9,486 bases of DNA from Acidobacteriaceae bacterium (lineage in GTDB: Bacteria > Acidobacteriota > Terriglobia > Terriglobales > Acidobacteriaceae): contig JASHUH010000464.1 of NCBI GenBank assembly GCA_030040115.1, positions 1 to 9,486 of the forward strand, read 5' to 3'. Below the pieces are notes generated by a model, which saw only the letters and a program-made list of their open reading frames with translations, searched no databases and was not told where the DNA came from. Shown one piece after another: positions 5,898 to 9,486 of the stretch; positions within the stretch are counted from its first letter, which is position 1, and each line of letters starts with the position of its first letter. A program made the position numbers and the translations under genes.

Positions 5898-8800
5898 TCA
5901 ATATGTCGAACTGCACGCCGCCAGCGCCTTCAGCTTCCTTCAGGCCGCATCGCAGCCGGAGAGCCTGATCGAGCGCGCGGTGGAGATGGAGATACCGGCG
6001 ATGGCGCTGCTCGACTACAACGGCGTCTACGGCGCGGCACGCTTCCATACGACGGCGCAGCGCAACAATATCCGCGCGCACATCGGAGCGGAGATCTCCG
6101 TATCGAGCTTCGGGCCGCGACTGACGCCTCCCGCATGGCTGCCGCACCAGCATCAGAGCGAACCCGCACGAATCCCCTTGCTCTGCGAGTCCCGCGAAGG
6201 CTACCAGAATCTCTGCCAGCTCATCACGCAGTTCAAAATGCGCGAGGCTACCAAGGACGATGGCGCGGCGACCTTTGACGATTTGAGCGAGTACGCTTCC
6301 GGTTTGGTCTGTCTCACAGGAGGCGACGAGGGACCGCTGGCCGCGGCGCTCGCGCGCGGCGGCGAAGCAGCCGGCCGGGAAACAGTCGAACAGCTCACGC
6401 GCATCTTCGGCCGGAAGAACGTCTACGTCGAATTGCAGCGCCACCAAGAGCGCGAGGAAGAGTGGCGCAACCAGGCCGCCATCCGCATTGCACGCTCTCT
6501 CGGTCTGCCGGTCATTGCCACGAACGGCGTCCGTTACGCCACTGCCTATGAGCGCGAAATACAGGACCTCTTTACCGCCATTCGCAATCACGTAGAGCTG
6601 GATCAGGCGGGCCGTCTTTTGGCAATCAACAATCAGCGCCACATGCGAACAGCGCGCGAAATGGCGGTATTGTTCCGCGATGTGCCCGGAGCGATTGAAA
6701 ACACTCTCAGTCTCTCTTCCCGCCTCGGCTTTCAACTCAACGATCTCGGCTACGAATTTCCGCGTTACCCGGTGCCGGAGGGAGAGACGATGGACAGCTT
6801 TCTCCACAAGCGGGTCGTGGAAGGCATCGAGTGGCGTTATGGTCCCAAGAATAGCCGGGATCTGACGGAGAAAGCGAAGAAACAGGTAGAGCACGAACTG
6901 GCGTTGATTGCCAGGCTCGGATTCGCCGGATACTTTCTCATCGTCTGGGACATCATTTGCTTCTGCAAGCGGCACGGCATTTTGATCCAGGGACGCGGTA
7001 GCGCGGCGAATTCCGCCGTATGCTATTGCCTCGAAATCACAGCCATCGATCCGGTTGGAATGGACCTGCTCTTCGAGCGTTTCCTGAGCGAGAGCCGCAA
7101 TGAATGGCCGGACATCGATCTCGATCTGCCTTCAGAAGAACAGCGCGAGCAGGCTATCCAGTATGTCTACCAACGCTATGGCGAATTGGGAGCGGCCATG
7201 ACTGCCAACGTCAGCACCTATCGTCAGAAATCTGCCGCTCGCAAGGTCGGCAAGGCGCTCGGCTTCGATGAGGAATCCGTGGGCCGGCTGTCGAATCTTA
7301 CGGGCTTATGGGAATGGCGAGGAAAAGACGAGACGATGGCGCATTCTTTTCGCCATGCCGGTTTTGACGTTCATCATCCGCACATCGCCAAATATATCGA
7401 ACTTTCCATGCGTATTCAGGGTCTGCCGCGTCATCTTAGCCAGCATTCCGGGGGCATGGTGATCTGCCAGGGACAGTTGAATCAGATCGTGCCTTTGGAA
7501 CGCGCTTCGATGCCGGGCCGCACGGTTGTTCAGTGGGACAAGGAGGATTGCGCCGATCTTGGCATCATCAAGGTGGACCTGCTCGGACTGGGCATGATGG
7601 CCGTAATCCACGATTGTCTGCAATTGATTCCGCAACATTATGGAGAGCCTATTGATCTGGCGCAGTTGCCGGAAGACGAGGAGGTTTATCGCACCGTGCA
7701 ACGGGCCGACACGGTGGGCATGTTCCAGATCGAGAGCCGCGCGCAGATGGCTTCCCTGCCGCGCAACAAACCAGACCGGTTTTATGACCTTGTGGTGCAG
7801 GTGGCCATCGTCCGTCCAGGTCCTATTGTCGGAAAGATGATGAATCCATATCTGCTACGGCGGCAGAAAAAGCAGGAAATCACCTATCCTCATCCATCTT
7901 TGGAGCCAGTCCTAGCGCGTACCCTCGGTGTGCCGCTCTTTCAGGAACAATTGCTGCGCATGGCCATGACCGTCGCCAATTTCTCCGGCGCAGAAGCGGA
8001 TGAGTTGCGCCGGGCCGTCGGGATGCGCCGGTCATGGGAACGCATGCGGAACCTCGAAGGCAAGCTTCGCGAGGGCATGACCGTCAACGGTATCGATCCT
8101 GCTATGCAGGAGCATATCGTACAGTACATCAGTTCTTTTGCAGAGTACGGTTTTCCCGAATCGCATGCGGCCAGCTTTGCCCTCATTGCCTACGCTTCGG
8201 CCTACTTCAAAGTGAAATACCTTGCGGCGTTCACTGCAGCCATTCTCAATAATCAGCCAATGGGCTTCTACAGCCCTGCGGTGCTGGTCAAGGATGCACA
8301 GCGGCATGGCCTACGCATCAAACCCATCGACGTGCAGGTTTCGGAGTGGCCCTGCACTGTAGAACACGAGAGCGACGGAACGCTCTCGCTGCGAATTGGA
8401 CTAGGCTACGCGAAGAGCCTCACAAAGCAATCCGCCGAAGCGCTTGTGTCGTCACGCCGGCATGATGGGCCTTTCCATTCGGCTGAAGATTTCGCCCAGC
8501 GTGTTCCCATGCTGAACCGGAAAGAATTCAAGCGGCTCGCGGAAATCGGCGCGCTGAACCGGCTCGACGGCATCGAGCATCGCCGCGATGCGCTCTGGCA
8601 GGTCGAGCGCGCCGGCAAATCGGAAGGTCCCCTGCTCAGAGACAGCAAGTCTCTGCGCGAAGATTCCGATGCGCAGCCATTACAGCAGATGAACGTCGAA
8701 GAGCGTCTAGTCGCCGACTACGCCGGAACCGGCCTGACGGTCGGCAAGCACCCGATGCATTACCAGCGTGCGGAGCTGCGCCACAGCAATATCCTGTCAG

Positions 8801-9105
8801 CCCAGGATCTCCGAATGTGCCGGGACGGGGAGTACGTCCGCGTGGCTGGCTGCATCATTGCGCGGCAGCGGCCAGGCACGGCCAAGGGATTCATCTTCAT
8901 TTCGATGGAAGACGAAACGGGCATCACCAACGTCATCGTCACGCCCGATCTCTACGACCGGGACCGGCTGGTGGTAACGCGCAGCAAGTTTCTTCTGGTC
9001 GAAGGACCGCTTCAGAATCAGGACAATGTGATCCATGTGAAGGCAACGCGCCTGACTGCTTTATCCGACCGCTCCCTCGAAGTACGGTCTCATGATTTCC
9101 ATTGA
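5890..9105 (+). CDS. dnaE2: Error-prone DNA polymerase DnaE2 (ImuC)
   Basis: 1071 residues, normal for DnaE2. It is the C-family polymerase that extends across lesions in the ImuA-ImuB-DnaE2 mutasome. An N-terminal PHP domain (about 5-280) is followed by the polymerase core. GRGSAANS begins at 368, and PDIDLD at 407-412 gives the catalytic D408 and D410. KVDLLGLG at 561-568 supplies the third acid, D563, so the polymerase site is intact. FAEYGFPESHAASFALIAYA (about 750-770) is the family's helix-hairpin-helix region. A C-terminal OB fold (about 975-1055) carries VRVAGCIIARQR and FIFISMEDETG. It lacks the long C-terminal clamp and tau segment of replicative DnaE1, consistent with relying on ImuB for clamp contact. 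The PHP site looks degenerate: HAAS at 9-12 where active domains have H-x-H, and LLDYN in place of LTDH. The ATG at 5890 overlaps the imuB stop by 8 bases, with AGGG 4 bases upstream. No terminator stem with a T-run is seen after the stop. Confidence 0.96.
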   Translation: MTDQYVELHAASAFSFLQAASQPESLIERAVEMEIPAMALLDYNGVYGAARFHTTAQRNNIRAHIGAEISVSSFGPRLTPPAWLPHQHQSEPARIPLLCESREGYQNLCQLITQFKMREATKDDGAATFDDLSEYASGLVCLTGGDEGPLAAALARGGEAAGRETVEQLTRIFGRKNVYVELQRHQEREEEWRNQAAIRIARSLGLPVIATNGVRYATAYEREIQDLFTAIRNHVELDQAGRLLAINNQRHMRTAREMAVLFRDVPGAIENTLSLSSRLGFQLNDLGYEFPRYPVPEGETMDSFLHKRVVEGIEWRYGPKNSRDLTEKAKKQVEHELALIARLGFAGYFLIVWDIICFCKRHGILIQGRGSAANSAVCYCLEITAIDPVGMDLLFERFLSESRNEWPDIDLDLPSEEQREQAIQYVYQRYGELGAAMTANVSTYRQKSAARKVGKALGFDEESVGRLSNLTGLWEWRGKDETMAHSFRHAGFDVHHPHIAKYIELSMRIQGLPRHLSQHSGGMVICQGQLNQIVPLERASMPGRTVVQWDKEDCADLGIIKVDLLGLGMMAVIHDCLQLIPQHYGEPIDLAQLPEDEEVYRTVQRADTVGMFQIESRAQMASLPRNKPDRFYDLVVQVAIVRPGPIVGKMMNPYLLRRQKKQEITYPHPSLEPVLARTLGVPLFQEQLLRMAMTVANFSGAEADELRRAVGMRRSWERMRNLEGKLREGMTVNGIDPAMQEHIVQYISSFAEYGFPESHAASFALIAYASAYFKVKYLAAFTAAILNNQPMGFYSPAVLVKDAQRHGLRIKPIDVQVSEWPCTVEHESDGTLSLRIGLGYAKSLTKQSAEALVSSRRHDGPFHSAEDFAQRVPMLNRKEFKRLAEIGALNRLDGIEHRRDALWQVERAGKSEGPLLRDSKSLREDSDAQPLQQMNVEERLVADYAGTGLTVGKHPMHYQRAELRHSNILSAQDLRMCRDGEYVRVAGCIIARQRPGTAKGFIFISMEDETGITNVIVTPDLYDRDRLVVTRSKFLLVEGPLQNQDNVIHVKATRLTALSDRSLEVRSHDFH

Positions 9106-9162
9106 TATCACTCGGGCCTGCTGCTTAAGCTGAACTCACGCACTGACAGAATTGGAGCCGAG

Positions 9163-9255
9163 ATGGACGAACCAAAGTCTCTGGACAGCCTTTTTAAGGA
9201 AAAACTGTTCCGCATTCCATGTCTGTTAGCAGCCAACGAAGGAACTCAGACCTGA
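9163..9255 (+). pseudogene. N-terminal fragment of a DUF262 (GmrSD-like) gene
   Basis: ATG at 9163 with GGAG 5 bases upstream opens a 30-codon frame ending at TGA 9253-9255. Its first 19 residues, MDEPKSLDSLFKEKLFRIP, match the typical start of DUF262 proteins, where the next residues should be D/x-Y-Q-R-G-Y-x-W. DUF262 is the ParB/Srx-like N-terminal domain of GmrSD-type, modification-dependent restriction enzymes and related defence proteins. Here the match ends at base 9219 and continues as CLLAANEGTQT, which is the complement of another gene. The start and ribosome site are intact but the rest of the gene is gone, so no function is expected. The identification rests on a short but characteristic motif. 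Confidence 0.5.
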
Positions 9256-9442
9256 CAGGCAGGCGCTGTTCCGTGTCAGAGGGTGTGGGCAAGGGATAGC
9301 CCGCCGCGGAATGCACGAGTACTCGGGCTTCCGGGTCTGTAATGTCCTGATCAAATTGGCTGTGGGCAAGTTCAAGGAGGCGCTTGTAGCGGTCTTCCTC
9401 AAACGGCCGCATCTCGACCATCATGTTCAAGAGTCTAAACAT
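9194..9442 (-). pseudogene. Truncated N-terminal part of an unknown protein gene
   Basis: An 82-codon frame. Residues 32-70 (TDPEARVLVHSAAG and later RLPVRSEFLRWLLTD) resemble the N-terminal region of a family of proteins that continue with D-P-K-G-hydrophobic and pentapeptide-like GA-x-I-x-G-x-LDL repeats; I know it only as an uncharacterised family. The match stops at LLTD (base 9221). The final residues, MECGTVFP, are read from the complement of the DUF262 fragment. The gene therefore lost its 3' part at the same point as its neighbour. The start at 9442 lacks a strong Shine-Dalgarno; the ATGs at 9424 and 9421 are alternatives. The bases from 9443 to the window end hold nothing I recognise. 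Confidence 0.45.
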
Positions 9443-9486
9443 CGCCCATTAAGCCTATCGCGGCTCGCCGGAGGCTAGTGTACCGT

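Noticed and set aside
5632..6975. 447-codon open frame on the minus strand across imuB and dnaE2.
   Set aside because: Both plus-strand genes are strongly recognised there. The long antisense frame follows from the GC-rich third positions.

Overview
The window looks like a chromosomal accessory stretch from a GC-rich, free-living bacterium. The ImuA-ImuB-DnaE2 proteins and the Fic protein resemble, from memory, those of soil Acidobacteriota (Terriglobia / Acidobacteriaceae type). No rRNA or housekeeping marker is present, so the phylum is an inference.

Left part (1-1296). A minus-strand toxin-antitoxin pair of the VapBC45 kind: an HTH + DUF433 antitoxin (637-1272) followed 4 bases later by a PIN-like toxin (198-632). 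The toxin starts at TTG and its Shine-Dalgarno lies inside the last codons of the antitoxin. Bases 1-197 hold no recognised gene.

Middle (1297-3336). A 380-base AT-richer gap contains a long imperfect hairpin (1549-1600), three CGGACA boxes exactly 12 bases apart (1601-1630) and a plausible sigma-70 promoter that ends almost on the start codon of an intact class II Fic AMP-transferase gene (1676-2911). Two more CGGAC boxes, again 12 bases apart, lie just inside the gene. Downstream, on the opposite strand, is a short decayed piece of a class I O-methyltransferase gene.

Right part (3337-9105). A tightly coupled SOS mutagenesis cassette, imuA-imuB-dnaE2 (imuC), with start/stop overlaps of 4 and 8 bases. 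It encodes the RecA-like accessory factor, the catalytically inactive Y-family polymerase with a beta-clamp motif, and the error-prone C-family polymerase. The three products are expected to act together in translesion synthesis and damage-induced mutagenesis. The likely ancestral imuA start reads ATA instead of ATG.

Right edge (9106-9486). The first 19 codons of a DUF262 (GmrSD-like) gene on the plus strand run directly into the truncated N-terminal part of a different gene on the minus strand. This looks like a deletion scar that removed the 3' parts of two convergent genes. Overall, the SOS cassette sits between stress/defence-type modules and gene debris, as expected of a plastic genomic region. 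I did not find a clearly new multi-gene system. The most unusual signals are the phased CGGACA array with hairpin before fic, the altered imuA start, and the gene-gene deletion scar.
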